The notes: generated from the sequence alone by a model not told the origin. Positions 8,341 through 17,271 are shown, counted from the first letter of the stretch. The stretch: DNA of 64,000 nt from Pedobacter gandavensis (GCF_014172405.1 NZ_WNXC01000003.1:1-64000); one strand, 5' to 3'. Made by a program: numbers and translations.

Positions 8341-9270
8341 ATGTTTAAAATTAAACACGTATTACTATTAAGTTTCACCATTATAGCCCTGACTATAGCG
8401 GGTTGCAAAAGCCAGTTTGAAAAAATCAGATTGAGCAATGATGTAGCCAAGAAATATCAGGAGGCCATGAAGCTCTACAACAAGAAGAATTATTCGAAAG
8501 CGATTATTCTTTTTGAAGACCTTTCACAGAAGTACAGAGGTAGAGCGGAAGCAGAAGACTTAAACTACTACTACGCATTAACCCTTTACAAATTAAAAGA
8601 TTACACTACTGCAAGATACCAGTTTAAATCATTTGCGGATACTTATCCAACCAGTAAATATGCAGAAGAATGTAGGTACCTGGGCGCTTATTGCTACTAC
8701 CTGGAGTCACCAAAATCTTCTTTAGATCAGACCAATACCAAGGCAGCCATTGACGCTTTACAGTTGTTCATCAACTTTTATCCAAAAAGTGAGCGTGTAG
8801 CTGATGCAAGTAAATACATTGCAGCCTTACGATTAAAACTAGAAACTAAAGCATTTGACAACGCCAAATTATATTATGATTTAGGCGGATTTGAAGTCAG
8901 CAATTATAAATCAGCTGTGATCGCTTTAAAAAATGCGCAAATTGATTTCCCTGATATTAAGTATGCAGAGGAGATGGATTTATTGATCGTTAGATCTCAA
9001 TACAACTATGCAAAAAACAGTATTGAAATCCGTCAGGAAGACCGTTACAATGAAGCCATTACTTATGCAGATGAGTTTATGGAATCTTATCCACAGAGTA
9101 AAATGTTGGATCAGGCAAAAGCATTAAAAGCTGATAGTGAATCTGGCATTGAGCATGCAAAACGTATGATTGCCGAATTCCAAAAGAATCAGGAAAAATA
9201 TAAAGCCATGTTGGCGAAAGAAGCTAAGGCGGATAGTACCAATACTACAATTAAAACCCCCATCAAATAA
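8341..9270 (+). CDS. bamD: Outer membrane assembly lipoprotein BamD
   Basis: A 309-residue lipoprotein of the BAM complex, which folds beta-barrel proteins into the outer membrane. The signal peptide ends in a lipobox, LTIAGC (Cys22), so the mature protein is acylated. Residues 35-260 hold TPR-like helical repeats (YNKKNYSKAIILFEDL, YPTSKYAEE, YPKSERVADA). A charged tail follows, making it longer than the enterobacterial protein. The ATG is fixed by the signal peptide yet sits four bases after a perfect -7 box, suggesting a leaderless message. Its stop overlaps the ATG of the next gene by one base. Confidence 0.93.
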   Translation: MFKIKHVLLLSFTIIALTIAGCKSQFEKIRLSNDVAKKYQEAMKLYNKKNYSKAIILFEDLSQKYRGRAEAEDLNYYYALTLYKLKDYTTARYQFKSFADTYPTSKYAEECRYLGAYCYYLESPKSSLDQTNTKAAIDALQLFINFYPKSERVADASKYIAALRLKLETKAFDNAKLYYDLGGFEVSNYKSAVIALKNAQIDFPDIKYAEEMDLLIVRSQYNYAKNSIEIRQEDRYNEAITYADEFMESYPQSKMLDQAKALKADSESGIEHAKRMIAEFQKNQEKYKAMLAKEAKADSTNTTIKTPIK

Positions 9271-9596
9271 TGAACACGAATAAACCTGCTGTACCGAATA
9301 CTACGGTTACTAGAAATGTTAATGATTTAGATCAGAAAACTGAGAATATCTATGAGTCTTTAGTAATTATTTCTAAAAGGGCTAATCAGATTTCTAACAA
9401 CATTAAAGAAGAGTTACACGGTAAATTAGCTGAGTTTGCTTCTTCAAATGACAACCTGGAAGAGATCTTTGAAAACAGGGAACAAATCGAAATCAGTAAG
9501 CATTATGAGCGTATGCCTAAGCCGAGCTTAATTGCTATTGATGAGTTTCTGAATGATAAAATTTACTACAGAAACCCTGCTAAAGAGCAACAATAA
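9270..9596 (+). CDS. rpoZ: RNA polymerase omega subunit, Bacteroidota Rpb6-like type
   Basis: A 108-residue protein with the omega/Rpb6 pattern: NIYESLVIISKRANQISNNI (about residues 27-46) corresponds to the conserved helix that wraps the C-terminus of RNA polymerase beta-prime. Its place directly after bamD and before coaBC is the usual Bacteroidota arrangement and supports the call. Translation is coupled to bamD through a TAATG junction. The conserved core is short, so the identification leans partly on context. Confidence 0.85.
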   Translation: MNTNKPAVPNTTVTRNVNDLDQKTENIYESLVIISKRANQISNNIKEELHGKLAEFASSNDNLEEIFENREQIEISKHYERMPKPSLIAIDEFLNDKIYYRNPAKEQQ

Positions 9597-9639
9597 GATC
9601 AGGCATAGGTATTCCACTGCATTCATGCATTAAAAAACT

Positions 9640-10836
9640 ATGCTAGAAAATAAAAACATTATTCTTGGCGTTTGCGGCAGCATTGCAGCATATAAATCAG
9701 CGATACTGGTCAGGTTACTGGTAAAGGCTGGCGCAAACGTTAAAGTTATCCTTACGGCCGATGCGGCGAATTTCATTACTCCGCTTACACTGGCTACCCT
9801 TTCAAAAAATCCTGTATATACGCAATACTTCGATCCAGAAACCGGCGTATGGAGTAACCATGTTGAATTAGGTCTATGGGCTGATTTCATGGTGGTTGCA
9901 CCGGCTAGTGCCAATACTTTGGCAAAGATGGCTACAGGAATCTGCGACAACCTTTTATCGGCGGTCTACTTATCTGCAAAATGCCCTGTTTTCGTTGCTC
10001 CGGCGATGGACTTAGATATGTGGAAGCACGAGAGCACACAGCATAATCTGGAAAAACTGCTTTCTTATGGAAATCAGGTCATCCCTCCTGGTGATGGTGA
10101 ACTGGCCAGTGGCTTATATGGTGCTGGTCGAATGGCTGAACCAGAAGACATCCTTTCCTTCCTGAATGAGGCGGCAAAAAAAGCACTGCCTTTATTGGGT
10201 AAAAAGGTGCTGGTTACCGCAGGTCCTACTTATGAAGCGATAGATCCGGTTCGATTTATAGGCAACCACTCTTCCGGAAAAATGGGATTTGCCATTGCAG
10301 ATGTATTTACATCCTTAGGTGCAGAAGTTACGCTAATCACTGGCCCTACTGCTGAAAAGAGCAATAGTACACTGAATAGGATTGACGTAGTAAGTGCAGC
10401 AGATATGCTCGCTGCTTGCGAGACTGCCTTCCCTAAAACTGATATCATGGTGATGAGTGCTGCTGTAGCGGATTATACTCCGGTTGCCGCAGCGGATCAA
10501 AAGATTAAGAAAAACAGTGCAGAATTCAGTCTGGAACTTAAAAAAACAACAGACATCCTCGCTACACTAGGACAAGTTAAAACCAACCATCAGATCTTAG
10601 TAGGCTTTGCTTTGGAGACTGAAAACGAAGAGGCTTATGCCAAGGCGAAACTCAGTAAGAAAAATCTAGATCTGATTGTACTCAATTCGCTCAACGACAA
10701 AGGTGCTGGCTTTAAGCTGAATACCAATAAAATCACTATATTTAATAAAGCTGGTGAAAAGACCGTTTTTGAAACCAAATCAAAGACGGAGGTGGCAAGG
10801 GATATTTGCAATGAAATATTAAAACTGGTGCATTAA
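9640..10836 (+). CDS. coaBC: Bifunctional phosphopantothenoylcysteine decarboxylase/phosphopantothenate-cysteine ligase
   Basis: A 398-residue enzyme for two steps of coenzyme A synthesis: ligation of cysteine to 4'-phosphopantothenate and FMN-dependent decarboxylation. The N-terminal flavoprotein (CoaC, residues 1-180) has GVCGSIAAYKSA, the PASANT motif and PAMDLDMW, where the family's usual Asn is Asp. The C-terminal CoaB part (from about 185) has VTAGPTYEAIDPVRFIGN and the AAVADY and KIKK motifs. The stop overlaps the start of the DUF4835 gene by one base, so it is cotranscribed. Confidence 0.96.
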   Translation: MLENKNIILGVCGSIAAYKSAILVRLLVKAGANVKVILTADAANFITPLTLATLSKNPVYTQYFDPETGVWSNHVELGLWADFMVVAPASANTLAKMATGICDNLLSAVYLSAKCPVFVAPAMDLDMWKHESTQHNLEKLLSYGNQVIPPGDGELASGLYGAGRMAEPEDILSFLNEAAKKALPLLGKKVLVTAGPTYEAIDPVRFIGNHSSGKMGFAIADVFTSLGAEVTLITGPTAEKSNSTLNRIDVVSAADMLAACETAFPKTDIMVMSAAVADYTPVAAADQKIKKNSAEFSLELKKTTDILATLGQVKTNHQILVGFALETENEEAYAKAKLSKKNLDLIVLNSLNDKGAGFKLNTNKITIFNKAGEKTVFETKSKTEVARDICNEILKLVH

Positions 10837-11750
10837 TGAAAAAACGCTCTCTCCTTCTTTTTATCATTTTCCTTTTTAGTCAAGTCCTAGTTCAGGCACA
10901 GGAGTTGAACGTACGGGTTACGATTGCTGCCCCTACTGTTCCGAACATCAATAAACGGAATCTGGAAATCCTTCAAAACACCATTAGAGACTTTTTAAAC
11001 AATAATAAGTGGACTAATGAGACGTACCTGCCAAATGAACGGATAGAAACCAATTTCGTGATCACGGTAACCGCATGGGATGGTGGCTCAGGCTACAAAG
11101 CGGAAGCACAAATCCAATCAAGCAGACCTGTTTATGGCACTGCTTACAATACAACACTCCTAAACATTAGTGACAAAGATTTTGATTTCAATTATAACGA
11201 AGGATCGGCACTAGACTATTCTGATTTGAATTTTATTTTGAACCTCAGTTCTTTACTCGGTTTTTATGCGCATACTATTATTGGGCTGGACAAAGATAGC
11301 TTCGGTTATCTGGGAGGAACACCATATTTCATTAAAGCTCAAAGTACATTAAATCTGGCACAAGCATCCGGAAATTCCGGATGGAAAGCTTCTGACGGAT
11401 TAAGAAATAGGTACTGGCTAAATCAAAACCTCCTTGATAATTCTTTTGAAGAATTAAGAGGATTTATCTTTAATTACCATTTCAATGGCCTGGATCGATT
11501 ACAACAAGACCAGGACAAAGCTTTAAAAAAGATTATTTCTTTTGTTTCCAATTTAACAAAAATGGACCGTCAGAAAATAGGTTCGATCTTCCCAAATGTA
11601 TACTTCTCTACCAAAGCAGATGAAATTGTGAACGTACTTTCCCTAGGTAATCCACAGGAGCGACTCACCTCTTATCAACTTCTCTCAGAAGTTGACCCTG
11701 GGAATCTCAATAAGTATGAAGCCTTAAAACCGGCTAAACAAGGCATGTAA
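10836..11750 (+). CDS. DUF4835 family exported protein
   Basis: A 304-residue protein with a Sec signal peptide (cleavage after VQAQ, near residue 22). Its conserved features, such as RDFLNNNKW, the INKRN segment and the DSFGYLGGTPYF region, match DUF4835, found next to coaBC and recN in Bacteroidota. Some databases name the family PorD and link it to type IX secretion; the sequence does not prove this. It is translationally coupled to coaBC. A T-rich region follows, then the BlaI promoter. Confidence 0.85.
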   Translation: MKKRSLLLFIIFLFSQVLVQAQELNVRVTIAAPTVPNINKRNLEILQNTIRDFLNNNKWTNETYLPNERIETNFVITVTAWDGGSGYKAEAQIQSSRPVYGTAYNTTLLNISDKDFDFNYNEGSALDYSDLNFILNLSSLLGFYAHTIIGLDKDSFGYLGGTPYFIKAQSTLNLAQASGNSGWKASDGLRNRYWLNQNLLDNSFEELRGFIFNYHFNGLDRLQQDQDKALKKIISFVSNLTKMDRQKIGSIFPNVYFSTKADEIVNVLSLGNPQERLTSYQLLSEVDPGNLNKYEALKPAKQGM

Positions 11751-11790
11751 CCCTTTTTTGCAAAATAAATTATTTTTTTTTTATCATTTA

Positions 11791-11821
11791 TTTTGTTTCT
11801 ACGAATAGATTCGTACATTTG
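11791..11821 (+). promoter_or_regulatory. Promoter of the blaI-blaR1-like pair
   Basis: TTTTG, 18 bases, then TACATTTG, a full TAnnTTTG match. One operator fills the spacer and a second begins three bases after the -7 box. The predicted start is about 25 bases before the ATG at 11851. Confidence 0.8.
11800..11815. promoter_or_regulatory. BlaI-type operator 1
   Basis: TACGAAT-AG-ATTCGTA, a perfect 7-2-7 dyad inside the promoter spacer and touching the -7 box. Repressor binding here would exclude RNA polymerase. Confidence 0.8.
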
Positions 11822-11823
11822 AA

Positions 11824-11839
11824 TACGAAACAATTCGTA
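11824..11839. promoter_or_regulatory. BlaI-type operator 2
   Basis: TACGAA-ACAA-TTCGTA, a 6-4-6 version of the same dyad exactly 24 bp downstream of operator 1 and over the expected transcription start. Paired sites are typical of BlaI/MecI dimers. Confidence 0.8.
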
Positions 11840-11850
11840 GACCAAAAGAT

Positions 11851-12234
11851 ATGACCCAACCCATCCCCCTTAAGCCCACGGAAAGTGAATTAGAGATCTT
11901 ACAGATATTGTGGGAAAAAGGCCAGTGTACAGTAAGAGAAGTACATGAGGTATTGGAAAAGAATAAGGAAGCTGGATACACCACTACTTTGAAGCTCATG
12001 CAGATCATGGCCGAAAAGGGATTGGTAATTCGTGATACTTCTTCAAAAACGCATATCTATCGTGCACTGGTTAATCAAGAGAAGACCGAGCAACATCTGG
12101 TCAGTAAAATGATAGACAATGTATTTAATGGTTCCGCCGCACGCTTAGTTATGCAGGCATTAGGAAATCATAGTGCCAGTAAAGACGAAATAGATTCTAT
12201 AAAAAAATACCTAGACAACCTAAGCGACAAATAA
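11851..12234 (+). CDS. BlaI/MecI/CopY family repressor
   Basis: A 127-residue winged-helix repressor. The DNA-binding domain spans residues 8-75 (PTESELEILQILWEKGQCTVREV, then GYTTTLKLMQIM as recognition region), and the last 50 residues form the helical dimerisation part, where BlaI-type proteins are cut upon induction. It is 20 bp upstream of an M56 peptidase gene, the standard repressor-sensor pair, and sits behind two dyads that it should bind. No beta-lactamase gene is nearby, so the regulated process is not necessarily beta-lactam resistance. Confidence 0.92.
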   Translation: MTQPIPLKPTESELEILQILWEKGQCTVREVHEVLEKNKEAGYTTTLKLMQIMAEKGLVIRDTSSKTHIYRALVNQEKTEQHLVSKMIDNVFNGSAARLVMQALGNHSASKDEIDSIKKYLDNLSDK

Positions 12235-12254
12235 CCATCTCAACAAACCAAATT

Positions 12255-14162
12255 ATGGAAGCAATTGTAAACAACCTGATCAAAGCAACCGGCTGGAGTA
12301 TATTCCACTCCTTATGGCAAGGCGCCATCATCTATGGCCTCTTGTTCCTAATCGTAATTGCTTTTCCAAAGTTAAGGTCTCGTCTAAAACACAACCTCGC
12401 TTACGGCGCTATGTGTCTGATCTTCGTTTGCTTTTGCATTACCTTCTTTTCCATCTTCAAGCTTCCACAGGAGAATGGCACGCAGCAGCGTGCGGAGCTG
12501 ATGATTAACGCGACCTATTATGAATACCTAAATGACATTCCACAGGACATCAGCGGCAGAGCGGAACAACTTTTCCCATATCTGGTGAGCATTTACGGTG
12601 TTGGTTTAATGTTCCAGTTATTCATTCTCCTTGCTGGTTATCAAAAGATGCAGCAGCTTAAAAATTCAGTACATACTGCTGTTCCGGATGCATGGGCTTC
12701 GATATTTCAAGAAATGATTGGAAAGTTAAAATTGAAGCAGCAAATTGGATTTCAGCTTTCTGATCAGGTTAATGTACCGCTGGTATTGGGCTACTTTAAA
12801 CCTATCGTTTTATTTCCTATTGCCTTAGCTGCACAATTGGATCTGAAACAGGTGGAAGCCATTTTAATTCATGAGCTTTCTCACATTCGCAGAAATGATT
12901 ATCTATTAAATCTTATTAAAACCGGTATAGAGACCATTTTATTTTTTAATCCATTCATCTGGCTTAGCGGAAGGTTCATCAATATAGAACGTGAACATGC
13001 TTGTGATGACCTGGTTGTACAGCTAACCGGGACGCCGGTAACCTATGCACATGCCTTGCTAAAGTTGGAAATTCTGAAAGACAAATCTGCCCCTGCCCTC
13101 TCTATGGCAGCGACAGGAAAAAATCAACATTTGTATCAACGTATAAAAAGAATTACAGACATGAAAACGAATTATATGAATGCAAAGCAGCAGTTCTTTG
13201 CCATCACATTGACCATTGTTACCGTGATTTCACTTGCTTGGGTAAAGCCTTCAAAAGCAGAAAAACTAACTACAATCAAAGCAGCTGAAACCACTGATAT
13301 GGAGATTGCTGGTGTTGGGTTCAAATTCAAAAAACAGGAGATCGAAGCGCTGAAGTTAGCCAAAAAAGTGACGGTGTTACCTATTGATACCGCAAAAAAG
13401 AAAAAGACACATCAGAAAGTAATCATTACCAGAAATAACAATGGCCATCAAACTTATTACTACCCTGACAGTCTTGGTGGAGGTGTATTTATAGCTGATA
13501 GCGCAACCAATGCCAGCCTTGCCTTTCTCTCTTCTCCAGAATGGAAACATCAACAAGAAGCCATCCGTAAAAATGCCGAAGAAATCAGAAAACGTTTTGA
13601 TTCACCAGAATGGAAAAAGCAGCAACTTGATATTCAAAAAAATGCGGAAGCGATCAGAAAGAAATTTGATTCTCCAGAGTGGAAAAGTCAGCAGCAAGCT
13701 ATCATCGCCAGTTCCGAAGCAATCAGAAAAAAATTCGACTCTCCAGAATGGAAGAAGCAACAGGAAGATATCCGGGCAAATGCAGAGATGATCAGAAAGA
13801 AATTTGATTCGCCAGAGTGGAAAAAGCAGCAGGAAGATATTCGTGCAAATGCCGAGATGATCAGAAAAAGATTCGATTCTCCAGAATGGAAGAAACAGCA
13901 GGAAGATATCCGGGCAAATTCTGAGGAGATCAGAAAGAAATTTGATTCCCCAGAGTGGAAAAAACAGCAGGAAGAGATCCGGGCAAATGCAGAAGAAATC
14001 AGAAAGAAATTTGACACTCCAGAATGGAGGAAAAAAATAGCTGATGCAAAAGCAGTTCAAAGCACTGCAGAATACAAAGAACTGCGCCGTAAGTTTGACC
14101 AGGAAGTAGAAGTTTTATTAAAGAAAAAAGAAGCTGAAGCTTCATCGAAAGCAAAGCCATAA
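12255..14162 (+). CDS. BlaR1-like M56 membrane metallopeptidase with a tandem-repeat sensor region
   Basis: A 635-residue protein. The N-terminal half has membrane helices (about 22-37, 50-68, 108-128 and 313-330) around an M56 zinc protease: HELSH (206-210) and EREHACDD (245-252). In the family this domain cleaves BlaI. The exported C-terminus lacks the penicillin-binding motifs of true BlaR1 (no STxK or KTG). Instead residues 427-587 are seven 23-residue repeats (consensus start SPEWKKQQ, end IRKKFD) and residues 588-615 a degenerate eighth, probably long amphipathic helices. The ligand or signal is therefore unknown. A terminator follows. Confidence 0.9.
   Translation: MEAIVNNLIKATGWSIFHSLWQGAIIYGLLFLIVIAFPKLRSRLKHNLAYGAMCLIFVCFCITFFSIFKLPQENGTQQRAELMINATYYEYLNDIPQDISGRAEQLFPYLVSIYGVGLMFQLFILLAGYQKMQQLKNSVHTAVPDAWASIFQEMIGKLKLKQQIGFQLSDQVNVPLVLGYFKPIVLFPIALAAQLDLKQVEAILIHELSHIRRNDYLLNLIKTGIETILFFNPFIWLSGRFINIEREHACDDLVVQLTGTPVTYAHALLKLEILKDKSAPALSMAATGKNQHLYQRIKRITDMKTNYMNAKQQFFAITLTIVTVISLAWVKPSKAEKLTTIKAAETTDMEIAGVGFKFKKQEIEALKLAKKVTVLPIDTAKKKKTHQKVIITRNNNGHQTYYYPDSLGGGVFIADSATNASLAFLSSPEWKHQQEAIRKNAEEIRKRFDSPEWKKQQLDIQKNAEAIRKKFDSPEWKSQQQAIIASSEAIRKKFDSPEWKKQQEDIRANAEMIRKKFDSPEWKKQQEDIRANAEMIRKRFDSPEWKKQQEDIRANSEEIRKKFDSPEWKKQQEEIRANAEEIRKKFDTPEWRKKIADAKAVQSTAEYKELRRKFDQEVEVLLKKKEAEASSKAKP
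13533..14015 (+). repeat. Seven tandem 69-bp in-frame coding repeats
   Basis: Each unit encodes 23 residues starting SPEW and ending FD. Units 4 to 7 are the most alike, which suggests recent expansion at that end; units 1 to 3 have diverged. A further degenerate unit starts at 14016 with TPEW. The same repeats cause long meaningless frames on the opposite strand. Confidence 0.95.
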
Positions 14163-14192
14163 GCAAACTATAGACCGATAAACATCATCAAG

Positions 14193-14220
14193 GGCAGAAG
14201 ATTTTTCTTCTGCCTTTTTT
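14193..14220 (+). terminator. Rho-independent terminator after the BlaR1-like gene
   Basis: GGCAGAAGA, a TTTT loop, TCTTCTGCC and six T: a perfect nine-pair stem. It separates the blaI/blaR1-like unit from recN. Confidence 0.95.
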
Positions 14221-14272
14221 ACTGAAAGAAACCACTGTCATTGCTTAAGATTTCCTATTTTAGCAGCGTAAT

Positions 14273-15928
14273 ATGCTACAGAAACTTTCCATCCGCAACT
14301 ACGCTCTAATAGACAGTGTTGAGCTAAAACTTGACAAAGGTTTGAACATTATCACCGGGGAGACTGGTGCTGGTAAATCTATTATGCTTGGTGCACTCTC
14401 CCTTATTTTAGGGCAACGTGCAGAAACCAAGTATTTCTTTAATCAGGAGAAGAAATGCATCATAGAAGGTCAGTTCCTATTGACTGATGATACCTTACAT
14501 TCTTTATTTGAAGAGCATGATATTGATTTTTATGAGGAAACAATCTTAAGAAGGGAGATCTCTACGGACGGTAAATCGAGGGCATTCATTAATGATACTC
14601 CGGTTACTCTTGGTGTCATGAAGCAAGTTGGAGAAAAATTAATTGACATTCACTCTCAACATGCGACGCTGGAAATTAATGATCCAGGATTTCAGTTGTC
14701 CGTGGTGGATACCTTGGCGGATCATCAGTCGCTATTATCTCAATACCGCAAAGGCTACAAACAATATAAAAAGCATTTACAACATCTTTCTGCTTTACAA
14801 ACTGCAGCGGACGAAGCGAAAAGCAGGCAGGATTACGAACAATTTCTTTTCAATGAACTGGAAAATGCAAATCTTAAAACAGATGAGCAAAGTTTGATGG
14901 AAATAGAATTACAAACACTCAATAATGCGGAAAGTATCAAGAGGAGTTTGGTTAATGCTTACGGCTTACTTTCTGACCAGGAGGCTTCGGCCTTACCGGT
15001 TTTAAAAGAAGTTGTGGTCCAGATTCAGGCGATAGAACGTTTTAATCCTGATTATGCACAGCTGAATGATCGTCTGCGTTCTGCACTTATCGAATTAAAA
15101 GACATCGCTGCTGAAACCTTAAATCTAGAAGAAAGTACGGTTTTCAATCCTTTGAGAATTGAAGAGATCAATGGCAGGCTAGATGTCATCTATACTTTAC
15201 AACAAAAACATAAAGTCAATAGTATAGAAGATCTGATGGGCATCCATCAGAAGCTTTCCGACAATTTGAATAATTTATTAAGTAGTGATGAAGAAATTGA
15301 TCGCTTAAATCAGGAAATTGCTCAATTGAAAGAACAATTGGAGCAAATGGCTGCCACACTATCTGCAGACCGCGGTACTTCTATCATTGCTACCGAGCAG
15401 CAGGTAGAAGCTGTACTGCAACTGGTCGGTATGCCAAATGCAAAAATAAAAATTGTAAAAACACCTTTAGAGGAGTTAAATAAAGATGGAAAAGACAATG
15501 TGGTCTTATTATTTTCTGCCAATAGCGGTCAGCCGCCAGCTCCGGTTGGCAAAGTAGCTTCTGGTGGAGAGCTTTCCAGATTGATGTTGGCCTTGAAATC
15601 AATCATGGCTAAACATACTGCTTTACCCACATTAATCTTTGATGAAATTGATACCGGTATTTCTGGTGAAACCGCCTTACGTGTAGGTGATGTGATTGGT
15701 GATCTGGAGAAAAATATGCAGGTCATGTGTATCACTCATCTTCCTCAAATTGCGGCTAAAGGTGAAGCTCATTATTTTGTTTACAAAAATGAGAAAGGCG
15801 TACGTCCTACTACAGGAATCCGCAGATTGGCCCCTGAAGAACGTGTTCATGTTATTGCGGAAATGCTGAGTGGAAAAGACCCTGGTCTGCCCGCAATTGC
15901 AAATGCGAAAGAACTTTTGGGTTACTAA
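14273..15928 (+). CDS. recN: DNA repair protein RecN
   Basis: A 551-residue SMC-like ATPase for recombinational repair of double-strand breaks. Walker A is GETGAGKS (29-36), the centre (about 150-370) is coiled coil, and the C-terminal half has the signature VASGGELSRLMLA and Walker B LIFDEIDTGISG, with a switch His in CITHLPQ. Length is normal for the family. In related Bacteroidota recN usually follows DUF4835; here a terminator and the BlaI pair separate them, so recN must have its own promoter. Only a weak candidate, TATTTTAG, is visible just upstream of the ATG. Confidence 0.96.
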   Translation: MLQKLSIRNYALIDSVELKLDKGLNIITGETGAGKSIMLGALSLILGQRAETKYFFNQEKKCIIEGQFLLTDDTLHSLFEEHDIDFYEETILRREISTDGKSRAFINDTPVTLGVMKQVGEKLIDIHSQHATLEINDPGFQLSVVDTLADHQSLLSQYRKGYKQYKKHLQHLSALQTAADEAKSRQDYEQFLFNELENANLKTDEQSLMEIELQTLNNAESIKRSLVNAYGLLSDQEASALPVLKEVVVQIQAIERFNPDYAQLNDRLRSALIELKDIAAETLNLEESTVFNPLRIEEINGRLDVIYTLQQKHKVNSIEDLMGIHQKLSDNLNNLLSSDEEIDRLNQEIAQLKEQLEQMAATLSADRGTSIIATEQQVEAVLQLVGMPNAKIKIVKTPLEELNKDGKDNVVLLFSANSGQPPAPVGKVASGGELSRLMLALKSIMAKHTALPTLIFDEIDTGISGETALRVGDVIGDLEKNMQVMCITHLPQIAAKGEAHYFVYKNEKGVRPTTGIRRLAPEERVHVIAEMLSGKDPGLPAIANAKELLGY

Positions 15929-15989
15929 AATCCTGGAAAACTCATTTTTTTATCTTTCAAATTTATAAAGCTTTAGCTACATTAGTCCT

Positions 15990-17237
15990 ATGACAAAATG
16001 GTTACACTTTTGTAGTTTATTTTTATTGATTGGGCTCAGCGGATATGGCCAGAGTAACTTTAACATCAGTGGAATTATTAAAGACCAACAAGGGAGAACT
16101 ATTCCTGGTGCCGGTGTATACTTAAGCAGTTACAAAACAGCTACCGTCTCTAATAATGACGGTCAATTTACCCTGACGAACATCAAACCAGGAAATTATG
16201 ATGTACTGATTGAGATGATGGGTTACCTTCCTTTTAGTAAAAACGTCATCATCTCTGACAAGTCTGTTAAAATCGATGTTTTATTAAAAGAAAATACGAT
16301 TCAACTCCGGGAGGTCGTCATTAAATCAGATCCCAACCGACAGAAATATATTAAACAGTTTATCGATTACTTTATTGGAACGACTCCTAATGCGGAGAAA
16401 TGTAAAATATTAAATCCTCAGGTCATACAAACAGACTTCGATAGTGATCATAATCTATTGAAAGTTACTGCAAATGAATTTCTGATCATTGAGAATAAAT
16501 CCTTGGGTTACCGCATCAAGTACCTTTTGGAGTATTTTGAAAGAGATTATAAAAGTAACATCGTTTATTACTCCGGCCATCCCTCCTTTGAAGAATTACC
16601 TGGATCAAAGTCAAAAAAGAAAGATTGGTTAAAGAAAAGAGAAATCGCGTATCAAGGTTCTTCCCAACATTTTTTCCGTTCTTTATATCAGAACAGTACG
16701 GTTGCCAATGGCTTTATGATTTATAAACTGGCTAAGGTTCCCAATAAAAACCGACTTCCCGACAGTCTGATCAATGCACAGCTCAAGCGACTTCAGCGAC
16801 CAGGGAATAACATTGTTAGAATTGGCCAGGGCGGATTCTCTCCATTAAACGACTCCGTTAATTATTGGATGAAACAAAAATCTGTTCCAAAGACAATGAG
16901 CATCTTGAATCGGGCTGAAATTCTTACTGATACTTTGGTGAAAGCCATGTACACTGATTTGAAGACCATTAATTTTAGTGATGATCTTTACGTGATCAAT
17001 ACCAATGAAAGAGAAACGCCGGAATACACGGATCGTTCAGGTTACGCTATAGATCGCCCATTAGACATACCAAACTACCAGATCTCTACAATTCATTTAC
17101 TTCAGGCACCTATTCATTTTTACATCAATGGCGGGATTTACAACCCTAAATCGACCTTGTTTAGCGGATTCTGGGCATATGAAAAGATGGCCGATACGGT
17201 GCCCATGGACTACGTCCCGCTCACAACTAAAAAATAG
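15990..17237 (+). CDS. Exported protein with carboxypeptidase-like regulatory domain
   Basis: A 415-residue protein with a Sec signal peptide (cleavage near GYGQ, residue 21). Residues 25-110 form a carboxypeptidase-D-like regulatory beta-sandwich (GIIKDQQGRTIPGAGVYLSS, then LREVVIKSD), the fold also found at the N-terminus of TonB-dependent receptors. The following 300 residues do not resemble a beta-barrel plug and are not recognised. The protein probably stays in the periplasm or at the outer membrane. A TACATTAG box sits four bases before the ATG, but no -33 element was found. It stands alone between recN and the radical SAM gene. Confidence 0.8.
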   Translation: MTKWLHFCSLFLLIGLSGYGQSNFNISGIIKDQQGRTIPGAGVYLSSYKTATVSNNDGQFTLTNIKPGNYDVLIEMMGYLPFSKNVIISDKSVKIDVLLKENTIQLREVVIKSDPNRQKYIKQFIDYFIGTTPNAEKCKILNPQVIQTDFDSDHNLLKVTANEFLIIENKSLGYRIKYLLEYFERDYKSNIVYYSGHPSFEELPGSKSKKKDWLKKREIAYQGSSQHFFRSLYQNSTVANGFMIYKLAKVPNKNRLPDSLINAQLKRLQRPGNNIVRIGQGGFSPLNDSVNYWMKQKSVPKTMSILNRAEILTDTLVKAMYTDLKTINFSDDLYVINTNERETPEYTDRSGYAIDRPLDIPNYQISTIHLLQAPIHFYINGGIYNPKSTLFSGFWAYEKMADTVPMDYVPLTTKK

Positions 17238-17240
17238 CCA

Positions 17241-17271
17241 TTGCTGATTACTAATAATATTAGTAATTTTG
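17241..17271 (+). promoter_or_regulatory. Promoter abutting the radical SAM gene start
   Basis: TTG, 20 bases, then TAATTTTG, a perfect TAnnTTTG match. Three bases later comes ATG (17275), so this message too should be leaderless. Confidence 0.8.

Noticed and set aside
13602-14060. Long minus-strand frames over the BlaR1-like gene
   Set aside because: They are the antisense image of the seven 69-bp repeats and have no start context of their own.
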